From Leptodactylus fallax (Eukaryota; Chordata; Amphibia; Anura; Leptodactylidae), in the NCBI GenBank assembly GCA_947044405.1, contig CAMRHE010000167.1:3393001-3457000 (forward strand): DNA of 64,000 nt, written 5' to 3'. Positions 45,059 to 55,137 of this stretch are shown one piece after another. The notes beneath the pieces are model-generated. The model was not told the DNA's origin. It did no database searches and saw only the letters and a program-made list of their open reading frames with translations. Numbering within the stretch: position 1 is the stretch's first letter; each line of letters starts with the position of its first letter. Made by a program: the position numbers and the translations under genes.

Positions 45059-45283
45059 AGGCAATATGGGATGAATTGGGCAAGTTTAAAAAATGGGCTA
45101 GGAATGTTTTCTGCTCAACAAACATAGAGATGGCACCCTCATATTTGCTAGACTGATCACAGCCGTGTGCATGGAACTCATGAATCATGTTTCCTGAACG
45201 TAATACAGTCATGTACATAAAGCCTAAGGGTTTCACAACAGTTTTCCATTTCTGCAAAGTACTATAAATTTCCTCCTCCTACC
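45059..45283. other. Spacer
   Basis: No feature recognised. Confidence 0.3.
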
Positions 45284-45287
45284 TTAA

Positions 45288-45656
45288 AGGAGTTGTATAA
45301 TGAAAAGATATACAATTTTCCAATATACTTTCTGTATCACTTCCTCACAGTTTTTTTAGAACTTGCCTTGCTTATTCATTGTTTAGTTCCACTGGATGAC
45401 TATATGGTAACGTGATGTCCAGTCCGTGGTCATGTGATGGATAATTGGCTCGTTACATGGCTCGTTACATGTCCGATTACTGTGCTGTGACTGTAACGAG
45501 CTGTACACCTGTGTGTTCATTTTTATCCACCGGAAGTATCAAAGAATGACACGAAGCAGAGATCTCGAAAACTGTGAGGGACTTATACAGAAAATATATT
45601 GGAAGATTGTAAAACTTCATTATACAAACAATAACTGATGAAAATGGACAACCCCT
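45288..45656. mobile_element. TTAA-flanked MITE
   Basis: TTAA at 45284-45287 and 45657-45660. Ends AGGAGTTGTATAATG and GGACAACCCCT, then long complementary arms (ACAATTTTCCAATATA against TATATTGGAAGATTGT). Non-coding. Confidence 0.8.
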
Positions 45657-45660
45657 TTAA

Positions 45661-45941
45661 CATGTAAGGCAAAGTAGAATACTGAAGGGGTTGAGAAGCT
45701 ACTCATACTGGACCATATTTTGCTATTGACTCAAATAACAAGTTAACCTCTTCTATTGTACATGGCAATAAGTAATATAAAAATGAAAATACTTGATTTG
45801 TCCAAAATTACTCTAACAGTGGCAGTGGATATTGTAACTTAAAGAGGAGAAAATACTAAATAACATACATCAGTTGATTCTTGCCTTTCCCTGGACAATT
45901 TGATGTTTTTCTTTTTAAAATCCGTCGACTTATTCAAAAGA
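45661..45941. other. Spacer
   Basis: No feature recognised. Confidence 0.3.
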
Positions 45942-45943
45942 TA

Positions 45944-46154
45944 CAGTCATATGAAAAAGTTTGGGCACCCCTATTAATCTTAATCATTTTTAGTTCTAAA
46001 TATTTGGGTGTTTGCAACAGCCATTTCAATTTGATATATCTAATAACTGATGGACACAGTAATATTTCAGGATTGAAATTAGGTTTATTGTACTAACAGA
46101 AAATGTGCAATATGCATTAAAACAAAATTTGACCGGTGCAAAAGTATGGGCACC
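45944..46154. repeat. Tc1 left terminal inverted repeat
   Basis: About 211 bp, complementary to 47382-47592. In Tc1 elements with long repeats the transposase binds sites both at the tip and further in. Confidence 0.9.
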
Positions 46155-46171
46155 TCAACAGAAAAGTGACA

Positions 46172-47194
46172 TTAATATTTAGTAGATCCTCCTTTTGCAA
46201 AAATAACAGCCTCTAGTCGCTTCCTGTTGCTTTTAATCAGTTCCTGGATCCTGGATGAAGGTATTTTTGACAATTCCTCTTTACAAAACAATTCCAGTTC
46301 AGTTAAGTTTGATGGTCGCCGAGCATGGACAGCCCGCTTCAAATTATCCCACAGATGTTCAATGATATTCAGGTCTGGGGACTGGGATGGCCATTCCAGA
46401 ACATTGTAATTGTTCCTCTGCATGAATGCCTGAGTAGATTTGGAGCTGTGTTTTGGATCATTGTCTTGCTGAAATATCCATCCCCGGCGTAACTTCAAAT
46501 TCGTCACTAATTCTTGTACATTATTCTCAAGAATCTGCTGATACTGAGTTGAATCCATGCGACCCTCAACTTTAACAAGAATCCCGGTGCCGGCATTGGC
46601 CACACAGCCCCAAAGCATGATGGAACCTCCACCAAATTTTACAGTGGGTAGCAAGTGTTTTTCTTGGAATGCTGTGTTTTTTTGACGCCATGCATAACGC
46701 CTTTTTGTATGACCAAACAACTCAATCTTTGTTTCATCAGTCCACAGGACCTTCTTCCAAAATGAAGCTGGCTTGTCCAAATGTGCTTTTGCATACCTCA
46801 GGCGACTCTGTTTGTGGCGTGCTTTCAGAAACGGCTTCTTTCGCATCACTCTCCCATACAGCTTCTCCTTGTGCAAAGTGTGCTGTATTGTTGACCGATG
46901 CACAGTGACACCATCTGCAGCAAGATGATGCTGCAGCTCTTTGGAGGTGGTCTGTGGATTGTCCTTGACTGTTCTCACCATTCTTCTTCTCTGCCTTTCG
47001 GATATTTTTCTTGGCCTGCCACTTCTGGGCTTAACAAGAACTGTCCCTGTGGTCTTCCATTTCCTTACTATGTTCCTCACAGTGGAAACTGACAGGTTAA
47101 ATCTCTGAGACAACTTTTTGTATCCTTCCCCTGAACAACTATGTTGAACAATCTTTGTTTTCAGATCATTTGAGAGTTGTTTTGAGGAGCCCAT
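46172..47194 (-). CDS. Intact Tc1 transposase (DD34E)
   Basis: 340 codons from MGSSKQLSND to KGGSTKY. An upstream in-frame Met (47239) would add 15 residues, but the family starts at MGSS. It cuts and pastes the element at TA. Seen: a paired-like helix-turn-helix region (about 1-110) with the GRPRK hook at 59-63; the catalytic core with D153 (WTDETKIELFG), the glycine-rich KFGGGSIMLWG (186-196), D244 (FQQDNDPKH) and E279 (SPDLNIIEHLW). The Asp-Glu spacing is exactly 34, and the three positions match Sleeping Beauty numbering. No stop or frameshift. Changes that look unusual against my memory of the family (SCSGEGY near 19-25, EELSK near 306-310) could weaken activity. The gene is preceded by the terminal repeat, which should act as promoter. 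Confidence 0.95.
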   Translation of the reverse strand: MGSSKQLSNDLKTKIVQHSCSGEGYKKLSQRFNLSVSTVRNIVRKWKTTGTVLVKPRSGRPRKISERQRRRMVRTVKDNPQTTSKELQHHLAADGVTVHRSTIQHTLHKEKLYGRVMRKKPFLKARHKQSRLRYAKAHLDKPASFWKKVLWTDETKIELFGHTKRRYAWRQKNTAFQEKHLLPTVKFGGGSIMLWGCVANAGTGILVKVEGRMDSTQYQQILENNVQELVTNLKLRRGWIFQQDNDPKHSSKSTQAFMQRNNYNVLEWPSQSPDLNIIEHLWDNLKRAVHARRPSNLTELELFCKEELSKIPSSRIQELIKSNRKRLEAVIFAKGGSTKY

Positions 47195-47381
47195 GATGCC
47201 ACTCTTCAGAGGAGATTCAAATAGGAGAACAACTTGCAATTGGCCACCTTAAATACCTTTTCTCATGATTGGATACACCTGGCTATGAAGTTCAAAGCTC
47301 AGTGAGGTTACAAAACCAATTTTGTGCTTCAGTAAGTCAGTAAAAAGTAGTTAGGAGTATTCAAATCAATAAAATGATAAG

Positions 47382-47592
47382 GGTACCCAAATTTTTGCAC
47401 CGGTCAAATTTTGGTTTAATGCATATTGCACATTTTCTGTTAGTACAATAAACCTCATTTCAATCCTGAAATATTACTGTGTCCATCAGTTATTAGATAT
47501 ATCAAATTGAAATGGCTGTTGCAAACACCCAAATATTTAGAACTAAAAATGATTAAGATTAATAGGGGTGCCCAAACTTTTTCATATGACTG
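47382..47592. repeat. Tc1 right terminal inverted repeat
   Basis: Partner of 45944-46154; the transposase reads away from this end. Confidence 0.9.
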
Positions 47593-47594
47593 TA

Positions 47595-47841
47595 TGGCTC
47601 CTGGAAGAATATATGTGTACTAGCTCTCATTCTCCATGTCGGGGCGGGAATCTTATTTTGTTATAGAAAAACAGGTTACCACCCACTTGGAGAATCAGAG
47701 CTAGTTTACGTATAATGTTCCAGGGGCCATATCTTTTGAAAAGGTGGATGAATTTTAAAAAGAAAAACAACAAATTTATCAGGGGAACATCAAGAAACAA
47801 ATGATGCATTTAGCACTTTCTACTTGGTGACAGATCCTCTT
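47595..47841. mobile_element. Copy of the GATCTGTCACC MITE family
   Basis: Ends ACTTGGTGACAGATCCTCTTC, the complement of GAAGAGGATCTGTCACC-like sequence at 52577. It also holds the ACCACCCACTTGGAGAATCA and GGGGCCATATCTTTTGAAAA segments shared with 53070-53160. It shows the latter site uninterrupted. Confidence 0.6.
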
Positions 47842-48186
47842 CAAGACTAAGACTCCACGAAGCAAATCGCTGCAAAAAAACACGGTGGAAAAGGCCGTGG
47901 TGAACATGCATCAGTCATTTTCTGCAGCGTTTTTCACAGAAAGTATGCAGAGTTTTCCCCTGTGGACTTTCTGCCCCTATTATACCTATACAAAAAACGC
48001 CAGCGTTTCTGTAGGTATAATTGACATGCTGTGGCTTTTGAAATTGCAGTTTCACCAATGCGGATTTTTTTTGCAATGTGTGGATGGGATTAGCCAGGTG
48101 CAGGTAATGTAAAATGTAGCGTTTTTTGCCGAGGCGTTTCCGCTGCATCCAAAACACTCTGTTTTTGCAACGTGGGGCCCAGCCTA
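47842..48186. mobile_element. Foldback MITE, CTAAGACTCCACG termini
   Basis: Ends CTAAGACTCCACGAAGC and GCAACGTGGGGCCCAGCCT are inverted. Same family as 15119-15336. The segmental duplication starts inside it at 48021. Confidence 0.6.
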
Positions 48187-48574
48187 AAGGGTTTTTACCA
48201 TGCACATTAAACATATTAAAATTTATAGAAAATTTAAAGTTACACATTTTTATAAACAGTTAACAGTTCTGCAGAGTTTTAAAAATGTTCTATAATCATC
48301 TTAGTGGTGACAGTATTTTGTCTTGATCAGTTTCTAATGAATATGACCATGAATGCAGGAACTTTAAATGCTCTGGCTCTCCCAGCCATGATTTCTTCAT
48401 TCCTTACATAGACTGGGACAGTGCATGCATGACAAGAAACCCTGTGTGCTCCAGCCTGGGACCACCCACCTAAAAGTAGCATATTGGGTGCTGAAACTAA
48501 CAGAAATGATCGCTCAGGAATGGTGGGTCTAGAGAAAAAGATTGAACTGCGCCAAAATCAATGGAAGGATGCAA

Positions 48575-49338
48575 CAGTACTTAGGATACTGGGGCTCACC
48601 ATTAGAGCCCCGGGAACTGCAGTTTTTACTGCTTTCTGAATGCTGTGATTATAACTAATTACCTGAGAATCAGAGGGGAGTTAGGCATAGGGGGATGGAC
48701 TCTAACGCTTGGATCTAGATTTATCACTGCCAGGTTTTAGAGGCAGGGGTAGCGTTTGGAGATATTATAGGTCCTGCTATGTGGTATATACAATCACTAC
48801 TATTTGCTCCTGATGAACTCATTTCAATATGCTAATGATGGAAACGCGTTGAGCTTTTAAATCGGCACTGGGATCCATTGTTCTCAGCCGCTGTTTGTTT
48901 GCTTAGCTGTTTAGAGCTTGCAAATTGGTGCTGTGATTTATTATTCTTAACGCTTTGTGTGTATAGCAGCTTAGGTGATTTCGGAGCTGCACTACTGCTC
49001 ATACACAAGGCATTAGCTTATTAAGTGGTGCTGGGATAAATGACTCTCAGCACTGCTGTGTGTATACCAGCCTAGGTGATCTTGGAGTTGCACATACTGC
49101 TCTGACACCAGACATTCAGCTGATGTGTTAATTATAGATTTGTTCTATTTATGAGTTTCCAGTGATTTTCATCACAGTACCAGATATATTTTTAGACACT
49201 CACATAAATAGTGGCTTGTCCACTTTTATTAGATTATAATAAATGTTAAGTTTTATTATATTATTTTTTTGAATTCCACTCCAATTCTGTGACATATATG
49301 CCTGTAGGGGAATGGATATACACCCTCTGTGATTTTGT
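48575..49338 (+). mobile_element. Possible Penelope-like/retrozyme element around the hammerhead
   Basis: Copy-1-only block. After the motif come imperfect tandem segments (GGTGCTGGGATAAATGACTC and relatives) and a TAATAAATGTTAAG tail near 49230. No reverse transcriptase frame and no target duplication found. Confidence 0.35.
48806..48854 (+). ncRNA. Hammerhead-ribozyme-like motif, conserved core
   Basis: Stem I GCTC (48806-48809) pairs with GAGC (48851-48854). Core CTGATGA (48810-48816), one extra A, helix II TCATT/AATGA with a C-G base pair below and a long loop, GAAA (48841-48844), CGCG, then TT before the cleavage position. Helix III would be only two base pairs with a two-base loop. From what I recall, newt satellite hammerheads have an equally small helix III and work as dimers. 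Confidence 0.5.
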
Positions 49339-49746
49339 CACTTCTGTATCTAGCACCCCGAGACTGATGAGGTTACTTTATAGGACTTTTCTGTTTTCAA
49401 AAATGACCTCTTGTCATTGACTGTAAGGAGGGCCAAAATGCTTTCCTTACGGCCTGTAAGACCTTAAGGTGATGGTGAAAATTTTGCTCATGGCTACACA
49501 TAGTTTAAATAAAAAAACAAAACAAAAAAAAAACTTGGACCCTAATCCTCTGGACCTCAACTTATGTTCCCCTTTTCTTTAGCACCCTTCTCCTATTCAT
49601 TGTTGTAGCCTCTCCAGACTGTAGTACTCAAGTCTCAACATATTCTTCTTCTTTTGTTATGTACTGTAAATATTTAATTGTTGGCTTTTGCACAATATAT
49701 GATGTTACTACTGTATACTTATTACTGCACCTGTATACATCACATC

Positions 49747-49942
49747 TATTTTGTGGAAAAACCCTTTAAATAAACAGAGGAGGATCCAATACTTGACTGA
49801 TACCTCTATAATTGTGACCCAACTAAAGATTAGAATGAAGCATCAAATCAATGGGCAACAGGGAGGGTCACAAAATCACTGAACACTGAAAAGTGGTGCA
49901 TTAAATCACTGGATGGCAGTGCCTGTGGCACAAAGCCATACT
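49747..49942. other. Duplicated spacer
   Basis: Part of the segmental duplication. Copy 2 has 256 bp more (58267-58522) at this point. Confidence 0.4.
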
Positions 49943-50160
49943 AAGGCTAGGTTCACACCTGCATCCGGTTTCTGTTCGGGGATTCCGTTCTGCACTTTGA
50001 AAAATGCAGCGCTCTTCTCTCCGCATTTTTTGAGCGGAAACCTGGCGGACCCCATTATAGGTAAACGTTTTTTAAGCGGATTGGGTTTCCATTTTTAGGG
50101 TTCCCAAGCGGACCCGAAGAACGGAAACCAGGTGTGGAAACACGCAGGTGTGAACCTAGC
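49943..50160. mobile_element. Foldback MITE, CTAGGTTCACACCTGC termini
   Basis: Ends CTAGGTTCACACCTGC and GCAGGTGTGAACCTAG are exact complements; arms complementary through CGGTTTCTGTTCGGG. Duplicated at 58715-58934. Confidence 0.85.
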
Positions 50161-50853
50161 ATAAGGAGCATGGAAGCCAGAGACTGAGTACCAAATTAGT
50201 GAAATCAGTTACAGAAGAGCCACAGCTGTAGAAACAAAGCAGAAAAATCCCCGTAAGCCTCAACTGTATTAAAATGACCAAAATAAAGACTAAAAATAAA
50301 GACTATTAATAAATACTACTCCCCCTCCCCTCTCCATAGACTTTTATAAACATTTGTGACCTGCAGATTATCTTGGATACAGCAGGGATTTTCTGAGGGA
50401 GGGCGAGCAGGCAAAAGTTGAAAAGTTAGTGAGCATTTAAGTTAAATTCCCATTTGTAAATGATCTGCTATATATTTTCAGATAAAATTTTATTGGGAGG
50501 ATACAATAATAAGACTTCTAAATTTGACATATGAACTGCATATAGAAATAAAGTCATATAAAATATAACATGCAATTGTCTACTTATTAATATAAGTTCC
50601 GTATTTTAGACCTTTTCAATAAAGAGGTGATTCCAAATACAGTCATGTTTAAGCAGACCATAGAAATGTGCTACTTTATAGCAAAACAACTGTTTGGCTC
50701 ACATCTATCACCACCAAACACCACCATAATCAGGCCCACTTTGGTTGACCAATTTCTGCTACTGGCATTGGTCACTATATACCACCAGAATTGTAATTCT
50801 AGGGGGAATTCTAACAAATTCAATGTAAGTCCTAAATGCAGCGTAAACAAAGC
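50161..50853. other. Duplicated spacer, no gene
   Basis: Matches 58935-59626. No coding signal. Confidence 0.4.
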
Positions 50854-51282
50854 TTTAAAATTAATCTGTCAGGGTGCTATGGGACTCTAAACCACCCACA
50901 GATCCCTAAGGACCAGGGGTTTAGTGTCCCAAATCGCCCTGTTATAATGCAATCTGTGGCCACATTACAAAAAAAAAAGCTTTATACTCACATATCAACA
51001 GTACTCCCAGAACAGTTCTTCAGTGAAACCAGAATAGTATACCTGAGCTTCACTGCGCATGCGCACCTAAGCCGGGGTGTATATCTCTGGTTTCATTGAA
51101 GAACAGTGCAGGTGCTGGGAGCACCAGAGATGAGTCCGATGACACTCATCTCTACGTAATTATAAAGCTTTTTTATTTTTTTAATGCAGCTACCGATTGC
51201 GTTATGATTTGGGACACTAAACCTCTGGTCCATAAGGACCTGTGGGTGGTTTAGTGTCCTAAATTGCCCTGACAGATTCCCT
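50854..51282. mobile_element. TTAA-flanked foldback MITE, ATCTGTCAGGG termini
   Basis: Ends AATTAATCTGTCAGGG and CCCTGACAGATTCCC, with arms TCTAAACCACCCACAG and CTGTGGGTGGTTTAG. The centre holds TGCGCATGCGCA at 51054-51065. Duplicated at 59627-60062. Confidence 0.8.
51054..51065. promoter_or_regulatory. NRF-1-type palindrome
   Basis: TGCGCATGCGCA is a perfect match to the NRF-1 consensus and is conserved in the duplicate near 59827. Function not shown. Confidence 0.4.
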
Positions 51283-52573
51283 TTAACACCTTAAGTACGT
51301 ACGGTAGTTTGTACGTTAATGCTCAGTGACTTTTTTCATAATTCCCCCCCCCCCTCTTCCAAAATTCATAATTTTTTTATTTTTCTGTCTACATGTGAGG
51401 GCTTATTCTTTGTGTGACGAGTTGTACTTTCATTTGCCACCATTTTGGGGAACATATAATGTTTTGATTAGCTTTTATTAATGTTTTTTGGGGGTCCATG
51501 TGAAATAACACACAATTCTATCATAATTTTTTGCATTTTGTTTTTATGGCGTTCACTCTGCATTAAAAATGACATGGCAGTTTTGTCCGGCAGGTCATTA
51601 CGATTACAGAGATACCATATTTATATTGTTTTTTGTTAGGTTTTACTGCTTTTACAAATAAAACGTCACTTTTTGAAAATGAATGATTTTCCTGGGGACA
51701 CTGTTTTCTGATGCCTATTACTTTTTTCCTGTACTGTTGATGAAGATATGTCAGGGCTCTTTATTTGCAGGACAAGTTGTACTTTCTATTGTTACCAATG
51801 TTTGGTATGTATGACTTTTTGATCACTTTTTATTGTTTTTTTTGGCGAAAGCAAAAAGCAAAGTGACCAAAATACGTTAATTTGCGCATTGTGGTATATA
51901 TTTTTTTTTTTACGGTGTTCGCCAAATGGGATAAATAATGCTATTTTTGGATAGTGGGGACTTATACACACATGGGAATACCCAGCATGTTTATTTATTT
52001 TTGTTTACATTATATTGTTTTTAAATATAAAGGTGCTTTTTTTAAACTTTATATTGTTTGTTTATTTATTAGTCTGTATCGTAAACTATGTGTGTGTTTT
52101 TTTTTGTTTTTTTTTTTACATGTCCCACAAGGGGACTTGAAGCCGGGATCTCAGATCCCCTGCGCACTGTACTGCAATACATAGTATTGCAGAACATCGC
52201 ACAGTAGTTCCTATGGGAACTATGCATAGGCAGTCAGGAGGCCGTGGCCTGGCCTCCTAGCTGCCATGGCAACCTCTTGGAACCCGCGAGTGGGGGGTGG
52301 AGCGATCTTGCCCCTGGATGCCGTGATGGTTATTGATAATGACATCCAGAGGGTTAATCCGCCGGAGTTGGAGTATCTTTCGACGGCTGGTTCCGGCCCT
52401 TGGCTGTGTAACACAGACGAGAGCAGGAAGTAATGCCGCGGACAGCTTTTGTGCCCTGGCATTACAGTGCCGTACCACTACAGCGCGGCATTACAGCGTC
52501 GTACTACTACGACGCTGAGTGTTAACTATATGCTCAGTGCGATGTAATAGTACGGCGCAGAGCAGAAAGGTGA
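51283..52573. mobile_element. TTAA-type element related to 2794-3653
   Basis: Starts TTAACACCTTAAGTACGTAC. Contains GTTTGGTATGTATGACTTTTTG and CATGTCCCACAAGGGGACTT, which occur in reverse within 2794-3653, and ends near GATGTAATAGTACGGCGC. Copy 2 retains only the first part. Confidence 0.5.
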
Positions 52574-52842
52574 TAAAGAGGATCTGTCACCAAGCACAAA
52601 ATGGTACATGACATAAAAATTATTTGGTGCTTTTTGTATTTTTTTTTTTTTTAATCCATGAAACCTATTTAAAAGATTAATAATGTACTGCAAAAATACT
52701 AGCGCCTCGAGAACACTGTATGGTGGCCATGGTGTGGCTTGATTCAGCTGTCGGTAGTGTTGATATGAGACAAACAGTGCAAAAAAGGGGTCTGGGATGA
52801 TTAATGCGCTGCTGATAGTTAGAAATCCTTTGTTGAGTATAA

Positions 52843-52886
52843 CGGCAACGCGTTTCAACACCTAGACTGGTGTCTTCATCAGGCCA
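52843..52886 (-). ncRNA. Hammerhead-ribozyme-like motif, canonical core
   Basis: Minus strand: TGGC, CTGATGA, extra A, GACACC, loop AGTCT(A), GGTGTT, GAAA, CGCG, TT, GCCG. Helix II pairs over six bases with one G-U. The core residues are all as expected of a hammerhead. Confidence 0.5.
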
Positions 52887-52944
52887 CCCCGGTGGTGAAA
52901 AGGAATACCACTTCATCAGTTGGTATTCCTTTTCACCACCGGGT

Positions 52945-52988
52945 TGGCCTGATGAAGACACCAGTCTAGGTATCGAAATGTGTTGCCA
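52945..52988 (+). ncRNA. Hammerhead-ribozyme-like motif
   Basis: Stem I TGGC/GCCA fully paired, CTGATGA, extra A, helix II GACACC/GGTATC (one mismatch), GAAA, TGTG, TT. Mirror copy of the minus-strand motif 60 bp away. Confidence 0.5.
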
Positions 52989-53086
52989 TTATACTCAATA
53001 AAGTATTTCTAACTATCAACAGTGCATTAATCATCCCGGACTGCTTTTTTTTGCACTGTTTAAAAGATATGGCCCCTGGTATGATA

Positions 53087-53088
53087 TA
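53087..53088. other. Empty TA target site of the Tc1 in copy 2
   Basis: GATATATGTAAC here corresponds to GATATA, Tc1 60765-62396, TATGTAAC in copy 2. Confidence 0.9.
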
Positions 53089-53162
53089 TGTAACTAAGCT
53101 ATTCTTTTCCAGAGAAAATAAAAGGTTACCACCCACTTGGAGAATCAGAACAAATTTACATA

Positions 53163-53700
53163 TAATGGGGAAAATAAGTATTTGATACACTAGCGATTTT
53201 TCAAGTTTTCCCACCTACAAAGAATGTGGTCTATAATTTTTATTGTAGGTACACTTCAACTGTGAGAGACAGAATCTAAAAAAATAATCCAGAAAATCAT
53301 ATTGTATGATTTTTAAATAATTAATTAGCATTTTATTGCATGAAATAAGTATTTGATACAATAGAAAAACAGAACTTAATATTTGGTACAGAAACCTTTG
53401 TTTGCAATTAAAGAGGTCAGACGTTTCCTGTAGTTCTTGACCAAATTTGCACACACTGCAGCAGGGATTTTGGCCCACTCCTCCAAACAGATCTTCTCTA
53501 GATCTTTCAGTTTTTGGGGCTGTCGCTGGGCTACATTGAGTTTCAGCTCCCTCTAAAGATTTTTGATTGGGTTCAGATCTGGAGACTGGCTAGGCCACTC
53601 CAGGACCTTGAAATGCTTCTTACAGAGCCACTCCTTAGTTGTGCTTTCTGTGTGTTTTTCGGGTCATTGTCATGCTGGAAGACCCAGCTAGTAGCAGATA
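53163..53700 (-). pseudogene. Truncated Tc1 (CAGTGGGG-type end), C-terminal transposase remnant
   Basis: Begins ATGGGGAAAATAAGTATTTG, a diverged terminal repeat. The minus strand from 53480 encodes degraded family sequence, including a reversed [14 protein letters not shown] segment near 53575 and the DNDPK region near 53665. Only about a third of an element. Duplicated at 62473-63010. Confidence 0.75.
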
Positions 53701-53761
53701 TAGTTTTGAGCTATGATTTACACAATATATAGTGTAAATGATACTACTTTGTTAGGCCACA

Positions 53762-54320
53762 GAACTTTTTTCAAACCAGAAATTTTCTGATGGGATAAAT
53801 ATTTTAATAGTTCGAGCATTTTTGAGCACAGGGATACTTAAAGTGTTTATTTTTATTATTGTTTATTTATTATTATATGTGATCTAGGGAAAGAACTTTT
53901 GTGTTCTTTTATACTTTTAAGAACTTTTTTTTCTTTTACTTTAATGTTCAGACCCCTAGGGACGTGAACCCAAGGGAATTTGATCGCTCATACTATACAC
54001 TGCAATAATAATGTACTGCAGTGTATAGTAAAATCCATAGCAACCGATCACCGCTTTCCAATGACGTTCCGACGGGTGGCGATTGGTGAAAGATCACTGT
54101 GCCCATGGCGCCTGCGCACTTTAGATGAGTAGTCGCGTTTAACCACAGCATCTAAAGTGTTAACAGCTGTGATCGTTGTTGGCATTGATCGCAGCTATTA
54201 GCGGCGGGAGCTTGCTGTGTTTTACAGTTGGCATCTGCCGGGTATAAATGCTTTCGACTGTGAATGCACACTGTGTATGTATTCATAAATCCCCATGACG
54301 TACATGTACGTCATTGGTCA
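53762..54320. mobile_element. Fragment related to the CCCCTTAA element
   Basis: GATGGGATAAATATTTTAATAG, GATCTAGGGAAAG and the palindromic ACTGCAATAATAATGTACTGCAG-like hairpin parallel 17170-17450. Ends with TACATGTACGTCATTGGTCAT. Duplicated at 63165-63700. Confidence 0.55.
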
Positions 54321-54326
54321 TTACAG

Positions 54327-54766
54327 TAAAAGGGTTGTCCAGGCAAAAATGGTCAACCCTTTTAACGTTTAAATCAGTTGGGGGCAGTGAAAAAAAAAAA
54401 AAAATGCATACTCACCTGTCCCCAATGCTCCGGTGTCCTCCCGCATGTCCCGGTTCTTCTGCTCCGGCGGCTTCTCCCGGGTCTCTTCCGGAGTTCCGCT
54501 GATTGGAATCAGTGATCACGTGACCACAAAGGCCAATCAGCGAAGGGCCTGCAATGTCACTACCTGTGACATCACGGGTCCTCTTCCTGAGGCCAATCAG
54601 CGGCTTCAGCGGAACTCCAGAAGAGACCCGAGAGAAGCCACCGGAGCAGAAGAATTGGGATGCGCGGGAGAACACCGGAGCATCAGGGACAGGTAAGTAT
54701 GCATTTTTTTTATTTTTTTCACTGCCCCCAGCTGATTTAAAAGTTAAAAAGGTTGTCTATTCTTAG
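54327..54766. mobile_element. Long foldback MITE with splice-donor-like arms
   Basis: Arms run inward from AGTTGGGGGCAGTG / CACTGCCCCCAGCTG to the centre near 54555. Each arm carries a donor-like site pointing outward: ACAGGTGAGTATG on the minus strand (54403-54415) and ACAGGTAAGTATG on the plus strand (54691-54703). A TGACATCACG site lies near the centre. Repeated at 63711 to the window end. Confidence 0.75.
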
Positions 54767-54896
54767 CAAAAATGTATAGTTACCCATACCCCTGGGGCGG
54801 TCATGTAACTGTCCCAGGCACATTTTCTGATTATCTGGTGACATTCCGTTTCCTAGTTTCCGGAAACAGAATGTCACCAACTCCCCCCCCCACCAT

Positions 54897-55137
54897 CATA
54901 CTTGCATATCTTCCTGTCCAGACTTTCCTTCTGGGATGGCTCCTCCTCTTCTTTGACTCTGCCGACACGTGTGCAGGCCAGAGGTGCCTCCAACGCTTGC
55001 GCAGTAGAGATGGCACTCCATCTCTACTGCGCAGGCGTCGGAGGCACCTCGGGCCTGCACACGTGCCGGCAGAGTCAAAGAAGAGGAGGAGCCGGTCCCC
55101 ACAGAAGGGAAGTCTGGACAAGAAGACACGTAAGTGT
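54897..55137. mobile_element. Foldback element, about 118-bp arms
   Basis: TTTGACTCTGCCGACACGTG pairs with CACGTGCCGGCAGAGTCAAA, and the pairing continues to a centre at about 55015 (AGAGATGGCACTCCATCTCT). Contains CTGCGCAGGCGTC, NRF-1-like. An outward ACACGTAAGTGTG donor-like site lies at 55127. Confidence 0.8.

Larger units (their letters stand above)
45944..47592 (-). mobile_element. Full-length, apparently intact Tc1-like transposon
   Basis: TA at 45942-45943 and 47593-47594. Left inverted repeat 45944 to about 46154 and right repeat about 47382-47592. Reading base by base I find two mismatches in the first 200 or so positions, and a few more at the inner edge. Ends CAGTCATATGAAAAAGTTTG. 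1,649 bp with one uninterrupted transposase gene. Long, nearly identical repeats plus an open frame mark a young insertion. Confidence 0.95.
52678..53058. mobile_element. 381-bp insertion with inverted hammerhead-like motifs and 10-bp target duplication
   Basis: TTTAAAAGAT at 52668-52677 recurs at 53059-53068. The related MITE copy at 47.7 kb has the site once. Two complementary arms (about 52776-52905 and 52925-53056) each hold a hammerhead-like motif, on opposite strands. A tail with CAATAAAG follows the plus-strand motif. In copy 2 of the duplication only the outer part of the right arm survives. Confidence 0.75.
52574..53162. mobile_element. GATCTGTCACC MITE interrupted by the hammerhead element
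   Basis: Left part 52574-52667 and right part 53069-53162 are contiguous in the related copy at 47595-47841 (reverse orientation). Confidence 0.55.
48021..54626 (+). repeat. Segmental duplication, copy 1
   Basis: Matches copy 2 in the same orientation: 48021-48574 with 55473-56033, 49339-51869 with 57865-60645, 52969-54626 with 60646-64000. Identity looks to be in the high nineties by eye. Copy-1-only blocks are 48575-49338 (holding a hammerhead motif) and 51870-52968. Whether copy 1 extends past 54626 cannot be judged because copy 2 leaves the window there. Confidence 0.9.

Noticed and set aside
49370..49420. ACTGATGAGG as a further hammerhead core
   Set aside because: No helix II and no GAAA at a suitable distance.
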